In this document: positions 1 to 12,000 of the stretch, piece by piece
Position numbering within the stretch: position 1 is the stretch's first letter
Layout of the letters: each line of letters starts with the position of its first letter
Assembly (NCBI RefSeq): GCF_047663525.1
Contig: NC_092611.1
Location: 6,671,001 to 6,735,000 of the forward strand
DNA length: 64,000 bases
DNA from: Anas platyrhynchos
Taxonomy: Eukaryota > Chordata > Aves > Anseriformes > Anatidae
Direction: 5' to 3'
Program-made: the position numbers and the translations under genes
Notes under the pieces: model-generated
The model's database searches: none
The model's input: only the letters and a program-made list of their open reading frames with translations
What the model was told of the DNA's origin: nothing

Positions 1-3000
1 TAGGCCAAGTCCTGAACTCAGCACTCTGACTGCTGCGAAGAGCACTATAGGCTATTTAATTAGTGCAAAGAGCCGCGGCCTGGGTTTCATGTCAGAAATT
101 AATGACAGTACCTCTGGCAGTGCGATAAGCCCTAGCCCCCTCCTGCTGCACCAGCTCAGCTCTGATTCAGGACTAATAGCAGCCCTGCTGCATCACAACC
201 CGCTGCAGCACTGCCGGGTGATGGGCTTTGGGCTTTCCCCACCACCTCCCAGCTGCAAATTAATCGGGCCTGACTCTGCTTGGCAGGTGCTGATGCTCTT
301 GGATTCAACCCTTGGTGCCCTTGAACTAGTTGGCAGTGCAGAAAGAGGATTAGGAGGCAGTGGACAGGGGACCCTGGTTCAGATGAAGGAGGATTGGCAG
401 CTAGCACATGTTTTTTTTAAAGGTTGTGCTCCATGGCTGTTATTATTTTAGGGTAATAGCTGTTTTGAAACCCTGATGAAGCTAGGGGGTAAAGGAAATT
501 AATCTCATGTTCTGGTGTTCCTCTCTCCCTGGTTCCTATGCATCAAAAATAATCTAAATTCCCATCTCTACGCCTTACAAACAAAATTAAAACCCCCTCC
601 AACTACTCCCTAGATAAAACCACACTTTAGTAAAGTCCTTTTGCCCTGGTTCAGGGCTGTGTGGTGCTCATCTGAGAGGCTGACAGCCCGGGCAGGAGAG
701 GTGGGCCAGCTGCAGGACTGCTCCAGGCCCCCTCGCGGGAGGAATTTATGTTAAATTCCTTATCACCTAAACGAGGAGCAGGAGGAAGGAGGGGAAAAAC
801 CAAATGCCTAGTACCGGTCTTAGTGAAGAGGCTCCCATCAGACTGTTTGCTGAAGTCACCGGGCGGATTCTGTCCCACCGAGGAGAACTGAAAAGGCAGC
901 TTAGTGCCATTGCCTACTGGAAGACAGAAGAGGTTTTGTTATTCCACGGCGCTGCGTGCTGCACTGGGGAAGCCTAAGCACTTCAAAACACACCCTGTAA
1001 AACTACCTCCAGCCAGCCTGGGGGGAAATGGGAACTGGTGGCTTTGTCCCTGTTCTTTTCCTTAAGAAAAAGCAGATGAGAGTGGTGGGGTCCTGGTGTA
1101 CACCGTGTGTGAGTGTGAAGAGGTCCCAGTGCTCCGGGCAGGGAGGGAAGAGCTTTTCTCTCGTGAGACCCAGAGTGCAGGTGTGACCGAAGAGCTTCCT
1201 TGCAGGAAAATTGCATCTCCAGGAACTGGGGTAGCGAGGCCAAACTACATGGCTGCCGAAGCACTTGAGCCTTATTCAAAGCCTGGTGAAATTAAAGCAA
1301 GGCTTCCTCTCCTGGCCAACTTGGGGTCAGGCCCTGGCTGCCAAAAGGAGTCTGAGAGCAGAGGCGATGAGAGGGAGAGAGCCCTGCCTGTGACACGGGG
1401 AGCGGGGAGGGCTCAGCTGTGGCTGTGAGCCACGAGAGCTGCCCCGGCTCGGGCTGAGTGGCCACGGATGCTCGTGGGCTGCCAGTGAATGAAGGCAGGA
1501 GTGTGAAAAAGCAAAGAAAAGACGGGAGAGAAAAGGGAAGGTGGGGAGCTGGGCAGAGAAAGCACGACTCGCTGCTGCTGGTCTGCACCGTGCTACCACT
1601 GAACATCCCCTCCCCATCGTGCTGGTGCTGAACAGGGGGCAGGGACATCTTTGAGAGCTTATGAGCTACATGAAAAGTGTATGTGAGAGGGAGAAGAGCA
1701 GCCTTGTGCTTCTTAAACTGCCTGGGGGGAGCCACAGTCAGCTCCAGTTCCTGCCCCCAGCTCCGCAGCTCGCCTCGGACAAGTTGGTGTTGGCACTCGT
1801 GTCGCAGCTGGGTAGGTGTCTCAGGGGCTTTACAAACTCTTTTTTCCATCTTCTTTTCACTGTTTGAACAAGGAGGACCGGTGCTACCCGCCCCTCCTAT
1901 ACAGGCAGTGCCTAGAGCAGAGAGACCTGGGCGCTGGGTGTGCGCAGGCAGCGCTGCTGACCCCGGATGGCTTTTTGGGACAGTGACAGGACAGCTGAGA
2001 GGGGAAGCAGAGGTCGGTTAGCCAGCTGGAAAGCTGTGGCACGGGGGGTTAGATCCTTTCAAACTGAAGGCGGAATTACCCGTACCAAGTGTTTCCTCAG
2101 TCGCTTGGAAGGAGGAAAATTCCCATGATCGTGGGTTGAAACTGGCTGTAAAACAAGAGCATCCAGTTCAGCAGTCGGCTCCTGGTGAGCTGGCTCCAAG
2201 GCCTGTGCCTGGCGTTGCTCTCTGAAACAGTCCCCACCGTTTTGGAAGCAGCCCCAAAGCAGAAGTCCGGGTTCAGGGAGGAAAGCCTGAGCTTTTTCTC
2301 TACATTTTAGGGGCTGCTGAGCAGACTTTGCAGCACTCACAGAACAAAATCCTCAGTGCTGCAGAGCTGCCTTTAGCCACATTAAATTGCCAACTTCAGT
2401 TTGCCTACCCGACGTGACTCTTTGGCAGAGAGACCTGCAGGCAGAGGCTTGGATTTAGAGCACGAGAGGCACCAGCAGAGGAACGTTTCTTGCTCACGTG
2501 AACTCTCAGCCTCTGAGACAGGTGTGTGCTGCAGGGCTGCACGCCGTGATGCAGCCTAGTGCTGCTGTACCCCTCTTGTGAGACATCAGACTCCCAGAGG
2601 AGCAAAAAACGTGATGAATGCTGTGAGCTGTTTTGCTGCCATCCTGTGGTCTGTGTTTCTAGTTCAGCAAGGTTTCTGTTGAAGCAGTTACCTCTCCCTT
2701 CCTATGCACCGAGTCCCTCCTGCTTATTTAAAGACCTGCAAAGGCACAACGTGATCTTTCCAACCTTCCTCTGGCTTTGGCCAAAATGTTTGCAATGTCA
2801 GGAGAAGAAAGCTCACCAGAAGAGGACAGAAAGGAGCGTTGAGCAGTTTGTTCCCTAAATTTTAGGCAGCGTTAGAAGCCCTTTATGTCTCCCCTATGCC
2901 TCATTTTGTCATCACTGCAGATGATGGATGCTCTGTGATATTGTCTTTAACGACAAGAGCAGTGGAAGGCTCCTTAAATTTAAGCAGGACTTAAAGACCT

Positions 3001-5131
3001 ACAGGGTCAGCTCAAGTCCAAGCAGTTTCTTGGTGTGGGCCACTGCAATTAGCACCGAGCTCTGCTCGGGTAGCATTCCTCAGCACAGCCAGCATACGTG
3101 CTGCTGTGGCCTACGGCAGGACTTGCACTGATCCAACCCAGCAAGAAAAAGGGCGTGTTAGAAAACCATCACGAGATATTCAAGGATTCTGTGCACATTG
3201 TGCAATACAAAGGGTGGAAGGGGCCCTCATTTTTTTTTTTTTCTTCCATTTTATGGAATTCCTTAGAAAAAATGCAATCGAAAGCATTTCTGGACTTCTA
3301 CACAAGACACTGCTAGGGGACAGAAAGCCCTAGAGGGTTAAATGATTATGGCTACAGTGCATTATTCATCAGATAATCCTTTGCTAGCCAGCATACAGGC
3401 TTAAGTGGGTCATGTCTCCTGTTTTGCCTACTGACTCATTCTGTTGCCAAAGTCCCCATCAGTGTGGTTGGAGCAGCTGGTTCCTTTCCATCACCGTGTT
3501 CCCATAAGGGATCATTTTTGCACCCTCACCCTGGTGGAGAGCCCAGCCCTGCTCAGTCCCCATTTCAGCAGGGAGGGACTTTGTGTGCAATCACATGCTT
3601 TGTTTTTTTGGGTGAAGTAACTTGATCGGTAACAAATAGAGGACGAGCAGCTTTGGGAAGCAAAATGTGGCTGCTCTCAGGACAATGTAGGTGTGTGGGT
3701 GGAACAAATGCTCCCCCAGCATTTGTATATTCAAAAGCCCATTGCAGGAAGCGATGGGTCACGGAGCTCCTAGCCAGTGTGCAGCGCTCACACACCTCTG
3801 CAGCTGTCTGCATCCAGAAAGTGGCTCCACTGGCTCTGATAACATGAAATAATAAACCCCATATCCAGCAGTCCTCGCTGATTTCCCCAGTCTCGTGGTC
3901 AGTCCTTTGGGAGGCTGGGATGCTGGGTCCCAACTGGGGATCGGTCATGGATCTCAGCAGCTCACCCTCTGGAGAGGAGCAGAGGGGAATTTGGGCACCA
4001 TGGCCCAGAGCAGCGAGCAGCCTGGCTGAACCATGGCACTACTGCAAATGGTTTCCTCCTCCTCTCAGCATGTCGGGTTTCAGCCTTGTCCCAGACACAC
4101 GTGACAATCTGAATTTTGATAATTTAACCAGGATCTGCTCCGTGTCCCCATGGCACCAGGCAGGGTTGCCCGCAAGCTGCTGGCCGTGGGCTGCTAACGG
4201 AGAATGGGATCTGGGCTCTCCCCACAAAACCCTACTGTTGGCAGAGGCCATATCACACCCCACACGTGCCTTTGAGGGGTGCCACCACTAATTGCAGGCA
4301 TTTCAGTTCACCCTGCCATGATCTGGTTGTTCAGAGCAGCAGCTGCAGGCACCGGGAGCAAACCCAGGTGGGGCCTCGCTCGCCAGGGACCAGAGGAAAT
4401 GTGGTCACTGATTTTGTGCCGTGCTTTCTGCTCTGTCGGTAACACAGGCGCTGCTTTGCCTAGGGCTGTATCACTCTGTGCTTCTCACTCTGGAGGTCCT
4501 GATGCTAATTTGGAAGTAGACAGCTGCCATTTTACAACTGAATGTGTTGAAAAGGGGCATTCGCTCATCTGGGAGTGTTCAGGCAACAGCGGGGCCATAA
4601 GCAAATCTCAAGGGCTCTTGTTGTCAGTGTAAGAAGTCAGAAAAGAACCCCAACCTCCTGCTTTTTTAGGACACATTACTCACTTCTTGCATCCTTTCCC
4701 TGCCAGGAAAAAAAAAAAATGTTTTCTGGTGAAAGTAAAATCTGAGCTCAGATAAAGCCTGGTGTAGCTTTCACATTTGATAGCACACAGGGGTGAGCTT
4801 CTGGTGGAGGTTAATGCTTACTTCGACCTGATAACGCGTGTTAAAACTCCCCTGTCTTCACAAACTTCCCTCCTGAATGAGTTCAGTTGTTCCAGCTCTC
4901 CTGCTAAGAGCCTTTGCTGCCTTGTTTGAGATGGAAAGGCAAAAACGGCTCAAAGCTTTGTAAGCTGGAGGCAAGACCTGGCATAAACAAATGCAGGGGG
5001 ACCGATCGTGGTCCAGTCCAGAGGGAGCATTGAAATAAGTGAAGGAAACCAAATTTTGGGACAAATCACTAATGAAATTCCTTTCCTATGCTGAGCTCGG
5101 AAGAAAGCTGGCCACCATTGGGCTGCCTTAC
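1..5131 (-). other. TRIM29: TRIM29 intron 5 (partial), no exon recognised
   Basis: This sequence lies downstream of the exon 5 donor. I looked on the minus strand for the expected C-terminal blocks (NNLYG, VWEY, HYRPFYVNKG in human) and found none. The open frames have no splice context or family resemblance. Only short homopolymers are present, such as the T run near 3232 and the A run near 4709. Confidence 0.7.
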
Positions 5132-5215
5132 CTTTGGGAGACAGGAACATGGAAAATCTCTTCAAGTTGTCGGGTTGGTTCCACTCGTAGTTGTTCATCA
5201 TGAACCGGTGGTCGC
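5132..5215 (-). CDS. TRIM29: TRIM29 coding exon 5: last exon found in the window
   Basis: This exon has 84 nt. It completes the split glycine, encodes DHRFMMNNYEWNQPDNLKRF and then SMFLSPK, and ends one base into the next codon before a strong gtaagg donor. The pattern GDHR, NNY, EW, KR-SM-L-PK matches human TRIM29, but the bird version is a few residues shorter between NNY and EW. The strong donor shows that at least one further exon exists beyond the left edge or unrecognised in 1-5131. Confidence 0.93.
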
Positions 5216-5937
5216 CTGCGGGAGCAGAGCAGGAGCTGAGTGGCCTTGAGAGGGACAGCAGGAGGGGAAGGGGACAACAGGCTGGAAATGTGTCCTCAAG
5301 CATGGAGGGAGAGGTGGTGGCGCCCCTTGGAAAGAAATTGCTCTACCCTTGTAATTCTGTCTTTGTAACTTTGCCCTAGGACTTGCTGGCTGCCAGGTCG
5401 AGCTGCCCCAAAATGAGCTGGCTGCCCAAAATTCTGGGATAAAAGAGGTTTAGCACAGCTGAAGTGTGAAGAGCGGAGGAACAGCCCTTCCGCCGAGATA
5501 CGCTATCTCCTGAGCATCCACAGGGACACTCCAGGGCTGAGGCGTTTTCCGACCAAAGGACTGCTCCGTGGCTAAAATTGGATCCCACTTCAAAGGTGCT
5601 GGTTTGGGTTTGGCTGCTTTTGTGTGCTCAGCCTGTGCACGGAGCTGGCTCTCAACCAGCCCGTCTGGAACTGCAAGTAATGCAAGGCTGGAGAAAATCA
5701 GAGTGCTGGGAGGGCTCAGTGCGTTGGTTTGTCCGAGTTTTAAAGATGCTAAACCTGAGCTGCAAACAGCTCCAGCTTCCTGGGCTTTCAGACAAGGATG
5801 TTTGGTTCGAGCTTCATTCAAAGTGAATGAATCCTACCCTTTTGCCAGGCATTTGCACAGCCTGGTTTTGGTTCTCTGAGAATGATCCACAAGAAATGAT
5901 GCTCTTTCAGGTCACTTGCTCAGAAAAAAAATTATAA

Positions 5938-6002
<65 letters not shown>

Positions 6003-9000
6003 TATATATATTAAGTCCTCAAGTCTTCTATAAACCTGTTGTTCTCTGCAACTTCTCTGTAAATTTGGTTCCCACACTTAGATAGTTCAATTGTTAGAAT
6101 CTTAAGTCACTGAACAAACTTTTATGTTATTTCTGCAATTTATTTCTGTGCTATTTAAACTCCCTGGATGCTCTCTGATTATTTGCCTCCTTGCCACACT
6201 ACTAAGTAGGTACCTGTTATGACAACTGAAAGAAAGTGGATTCCCTTTGGAGTCTGCTATTAAGCAGGTTTCATTCCATTAATATAATATTTCTTCCTGG
6301 GATTTTTTTTTACACTAGAAGATCAAGCTGGCTGCAAATGAATTTGTTGCAGTGACTCAGGGGGAGTCTGAGTTAATTAAATCCATTAAGTAATTGTGGA
6401 GTTATTTCCTTGCAGTCACTAGATGCCGAGTGCTGTCCTCTTTCAAGTGTAACTGTGGTTTGAAAAACGGAGAGCTGCGAAGTTTTGGAGCTGCACCTTA
6501 AATAACATTTCCCAGCTGAGTGGATGCCACTGTTCTTCTCATTAGGCAGACTCCAAGCTGTGTCCATTAAATCCCCCATAAAGTTTCTGAAAGCGCCCAG
6601 GTTTCTGGCAGTGGTAAAGTGTTGCCCTGCTCAGAAGTGCTTTGGCACTTGATTCCCACGGATTTCAAGTGCCATTGAGGATTTCAGCATCAGTAACATG
6701 GAGGGGAACCTAATTAAAAGTGATCAACTGATCAGGAGGTAGCCAGCCTTTATCTAGAGCTGCTGGAACTGAACATATGCATACTCTTGGGTTGTACAAA
6801 TGGCCAAGTAAAGTATATTTGCTTCAGGATTAGCAAAAATCTTTGACTGCAATGTGTTGTTGCCTAACCTTCAGAAGTGCTGTGAGTAGTTGGGGAGTTT
6901 GGAAATTCTGCGAAAGTCCAAGTGAACAAAGGAGAAGAAAGAAAAGTGTACAAAAATGATTTTGGGATCATTTTCTTCCATCTACATGTATTAAGTTAGG
7001 GCCATATTTCTCAGCAAACCTTAGCATACAAAGTGTTGAGAATTTGACCATGTAAGAATTTGGTCAATGTAAGAATTTGACCAGCACGGCAGTGGTAAGT
7101 GCTGGAAAAGAAGTGATGTTCAATTTCTGCTCCTGTTTAAGTGTATGGGACTTTAAAAAGCTGGCTCCAGCTATGCAACCTCAGCACTTTGAATGGGACT
7201 CCTGACTTTTCTCAAACATTGGTTCTATGGACCAAAAATACCTTGTCTATCTCATTCATGTCTAATGGAAAACGATGGTGTTAGGTAAATGTTAATGAGC
7301 TGTTCGCAGTGCAGGCTCCTTGGGGCCAGGGACTCGCTCTTTCTCTCCGTACTGTAGGAAGGCAGCACGCTGTCGCCTGATGAATACCTGTGATTTTCAT
7401 TACACGTTCACATGTACTCTGGGCCATGTCACCTTCATTCCTACTGCTATAAATTGCGAATGTCAGACAGGCTGGTTCACAGAACCCAGGCTCTGAAAAA
7501 TGTTGTTTGTTCTCCAGTAATGGGTCCTGTGTTGTTCTGATCTGTGTGCATCTATTTCATAGATGTTTTTTTTTTTTTTCTCTCTCTCTTTTTTTTTTTT
7601 TTTTTTCCCCTCAGTTATTTCTTCCTCTCCTCATTTATTGTATTATCTTGTAATGTGCATCTATCTTTTCTGGAAGTTGGACAGATTTGCATGACCGCTG
7701 CCCAGGAAAAATGTGCTGTATTAATAGTAGAGGATTGTTTAATGAGTGCTGTGAATTGGAATGAAATAACAGTGATCTCACAGGTTTGCAGCAGAGTTCC
7801 TCAGCTGCTGGTGCAGTATAAAATGGACTTGAAAGCTATTCTTGCATCTTTTTGAGTCATATCTGGACAGCAGGGTGCAATTTACCCTCGGGTTACCTAT
7901 CCAGCTTCTTGACCTTTATTGCTCTGCTATCTGAGGTTCCACAATTATTAATAGGCTATATCCTCATAGCAGCCCGGTGAGATAAGGCTTTATTTCCATC
8001 CCTATTATTCTTTAGTGCAAGAGGTCATTCAATAGGATTAAGTAACTCGCCCAAGGTTACAAAGGCCGTTTTTGGGACAGCTGGGAAGTGAACTGTGGTT
8101 GTGGGGTCCTGGTCTGGTGCTCCGTCCTTCTGTCCTACGTGGGGGCTTTGTGATTCACAAGTCCTCTCTGCAGAGCTAACTGGAAGAGGCAGAACTAACC
8201 GGAGGAGACAGATAGAAAGTGGGTTCAAAGGCTCAGAAGATTCCTTGCAGTGCTGTGGTATTGACCCTGCCCTCTCTATTTACATAAGAAAGATTACTCA
8301 GCCCTAAACACTGCTGAAATGCAGGACCCGTTGGGCACCCTGTGTTTGTAGGAAGCAAAGCTCTGCCCAGTGGGACCTGTGGAGCTGTGATCAGAGAGCT
8401 CTGCCTCTTCAACACCTAGCTTAACCAAAATGGAGACTTTTTCACTAGAAAAAAAACTGTTACGAGACTTTCAGTAACAGGTGCTTGTGGGACATTTCAT
8501 GTTTCAGGCTGAAACTTTCTGTTGTAAAATGATATGTGGTAGCAGCACAGCAAATATGGTAGCTGAGATGGACAATAGATTTAGATAGATTCGATTTTAT
8601 ATATATATATATAAAATCAATCCTGCCTTCTCTATTTATGTAGTGAGCTACTGCATTGTCTTGATGTTGGTTGGGATCCCGTGGTCCCCTACACATGAGG
8701 TGCTTTAACTCCATGGCAGGACAGCTGGCTCCATCCCTACCTATGGCTCTGTCCAGGGAGGGATGGGGCAGTTTGGGGTACTTTGGATACTTTACCGTTC
8801 TCCATGTGGTTCCTCTCGATGAAGTTGCGGCCCAGGTCTGCCTTGCAGATCTTCTCCACGTGCCTCATGCAGACGTTGAGGAGGTCATCTCTGAGCAGCC
8901 CCATAGAGGGGCTCATGCTCTCCCCTTCAAGCAGCACGCTGTATGTCGGGAGGGATGGAGGGGGGACATAGTTCCGCATCAAAGCCCCAAACTCCTGCCA

Positions 9001-12000
9001 AAAAGAAAGGGAGGGATGTTACTGAGGAATACAAGATATGCAGAGGCTAGATCCTGAGACTGGCTCCAAATAATATGAAGTGCAAAGGAGAATAGTGAAG
9101 ACTGAGGGTGGAGCAGTCAAATGTTTTGACTCTGAGCTTTAGCCACAAAAAAAATATATATATAAATAAATAAAAGGAAAAAGACAAAGAAATATGAGAA
9201 GAAATATGAGGCGTTGGCATGCCTCTAAGTTCATTCTTCACCTACCAGAGCAGGCATGCTTGAAATGTCAGGGCCAGTTCCTGACATCCATGTGCATTGA
9301 ACTGGAGAAGATTGATGCTTCTTACACCAAATGGGGCTTTGTCTTTGGGACAAATCCCACCCTCATGGGAAAAGGGAAGGCAAATGAGGTGTTTCTGACC
9401 TGGAGGAAGAGCACGGAGTCACTGATCTGGTGGATCTGCTCCCTGTTCTCCTTGTCCTCCCGCAGCAGCTTCGCCCTCTCTTCCAGCTCATCCACAATCT
9501 CCTTCACGTTCTCTGATGCAATCTTTTCCCTCTGGTCCAGGGCAGCCTTCACTTCATCCCTCTGCCTCTCCAGGTCACGGATCAGCTCTTTGAAATGCTG
9601 GTCTACTGTGGCTTTCTCGTTGGTGGTGTAGTTCTGCAGGGGGAAAGGGTCGGAGAAGGGGGCAGCAGAAGAGATGTGGGAGAGGGCAAGAGAAATGAGA
9701 TGTGAAACTTCATAGGGAGACACTTGCTAACAGGGGGATGCAAAGGGGGATGTGTCCTGGCATTCTCAGCACCCAAGACAGTGAATATGGAGACTCTGGA
9801 TATGCAAGTCTTAACACCAGAAAGCTGTGCTGAAATAAATAATGTTAATTCTTGCAATAATTGTGTATATATATAATCTACAGTGCATGCTGTAGTGCAT
9901 GCTCGTTATAAGAGCATATCTCTTCAATTCATGAACTGCACTCGTAGGTGTAAAAAATATGTGTTTATATATGTTTATATGTAAAAAAAAATGTTTAACC
10001 TTCTAAATCATGGCTCTGGCTCCTCAAGGATTTACGGATGAAATTTCCTTCCATTCCAATGGAGGAAAAGTGCCGAAGCACTTTCTACAAACCTGATCTC
10101 CACGTCCCTCTGAAATATTCCTCAGAGTGACTGTGGAGGTAACTATATTCAGAGCTAAAATTTCTAGGTCATATTTCCCATAATAATAATAGGAGTAGTA
10201 ATAATAATAATAATAAAGCAGACGAAAAGCAGAACTGGCAAGCCAGTGTGTGTGCACCACATGAAAGGGAGAAGAACGGCTTTGCCTATTAATATTATGC
10301 AAATTCTCTGGGGTGTCTCCAAATAGTGTTTTCACTGCTCTATTCAGTTAGGGTGTAAATGAAAAAGAAAAACACCATTACTATATTCTAACCCTTCGTG
10401 TGGTTGAAAGGATTATAAAGAAGCCCTCCGTCAGTACGGAAATGAGCTATTCCATTATAAACAAGACAAACGCTGGTGTAACTGCATCTATTTCTGTTGC
10501 CTTATCTCTGCCTGGGCAATCCGGAGCCCTTCTGGAGTTGATTTTTGTAGGTGAGCTGGTAAGAAAGAAGCAGCACACCTTTGTTTCTGAATCAGCCTGG
10601 CTACAGGTGATGGGAGAGCTGTGGGAACCCAAGCAGGGATGTGTCCCGGGTGACTCTGTAAGGAGGCTGTGCTGCCGCCTCTTGGTCTCCTGCTGGGTGT
10701 GTTGCAGGATGAGCTCAGCAGGAGCTGTTGTTTCCAAGACTTGGAGTGAGGGAGTTTGGGAGAGCGACGAGGTAGGGACTAGGTGAGGAATGGAGTGAGT
10801 AAGAGCTGGGTATGTCAGAGACATTGAGGACAGGAGAAACAGAGAAGCGGACTTAATATCCCATACACACCTTGATGCGGTCCCTCTCCTTCTGCCACTT
10901 GTCCATTTCATCCTCTACCTCGATGATCTTCAGCTGCAGTTGCTCTTTCTGCAGTGAAAGCTCAGCCTGCGAGAAGAAGGGAGTCTCATGAGCAGGGGCA
11001 GAGGGTGGCCTGCTTCTAAGGGGTGCTGTGCTCCCACCGAGCACCCGGCCCTGAGCAGCAGTGGCTGGGAGGTGTGGGCTCCTGGCACTGCTTGAGACCA
11101 GGTGCTGACTGTGGACACCATCCCAGAGCTCCTGCCTGGGTCAAGAGGTTCAGTTCCCTCAGCAAAGCCAGCAGCAGAAGCACCCACCTACCCGGCTACT
11201 GTCATGGAGCTGCTTTTAATCACTTTAGAGTCATTAGCTGGAGGGAGAAGAGGCCTGTTTCAAAATTCAGCTGTGTGTGCAGCGAAGGGCCCATCCCAGG
11301 GTGTGCCTCTGCAGCAATAACAGTTTTCATGTAATTACGGAATGACGTTTGACGAGTGTTGCAACAAGAGGACGATGCCTCCGGCAGGAATTCTGTTTAG
11401 ACAGGATTGTGGATTAATTTGCTCTGAATTGAGAGCTTTCATGTTATGATGAAGCTGGGGAATGCTTGGAAAAAAAAATATATATAAGAAAAGAAAAAAA
11501 AAAAACACAAAAGGAAGGGGAGAGGAGGCGTAGTCAACCATGCTTGGCTTAGATCAGCAACTTCACTGGGGTTCATTTGCATTTTGTTTTGCACTGCCTT
11601 CCCAGGGAAGCATGGCCCAGACATGGGAGAGGGTTCGTGGAGCTGGAGCCCAGGGCTGCCGTGCACCTCTGGATCAGCACCCGGCTGCTGAGCTCAGCCT
11701 CGCGCCGTTACCTCCAGCAGCCCCTCCCTCCATCACTGCTTTTCACCACCTCCCTGCCCAGCAGATCATGCCAGAGCCTTTGTTTACGTGTCTCGAGATC
11801 TTTCCGTGTTTCGTGTGTGGTTGATCGCAGCACGAGGGTAACTACGGGCAGTCTGGCTGTGCCACACATCCCCAGAGCTCTTGAGGAGCCATGTATTCCA
11901 CAGTGGAGATGAGGCATATCAGAAAGTCTCTGAAAACCCACGGTACGTGTGAGATCCTTTGGTAAATGCCTGCATTATCCAAAAGCACTTATATTAGGCC

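Larger units (their letters stand above)
5216..8795 (-). other. TRIM29: TRIM29 intron 4
   Basis: This intron is 3580 bp and runs from a gtaaag donor at 8795 to a ccgcag acceptor at 5216. It is AT-rich and holds the TA/CA microsatellite near 5.9-6.0 kb, a triplicated 17-bp motif near 7.05 kb, an L2-like fragment near 7.3 kb, a T-rich stretch at 7565-7607, a MIR relic near 8.0 kb, and two direct repeats with a palindrome at 8.27-8.64 kb. Confidence 0.9.
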
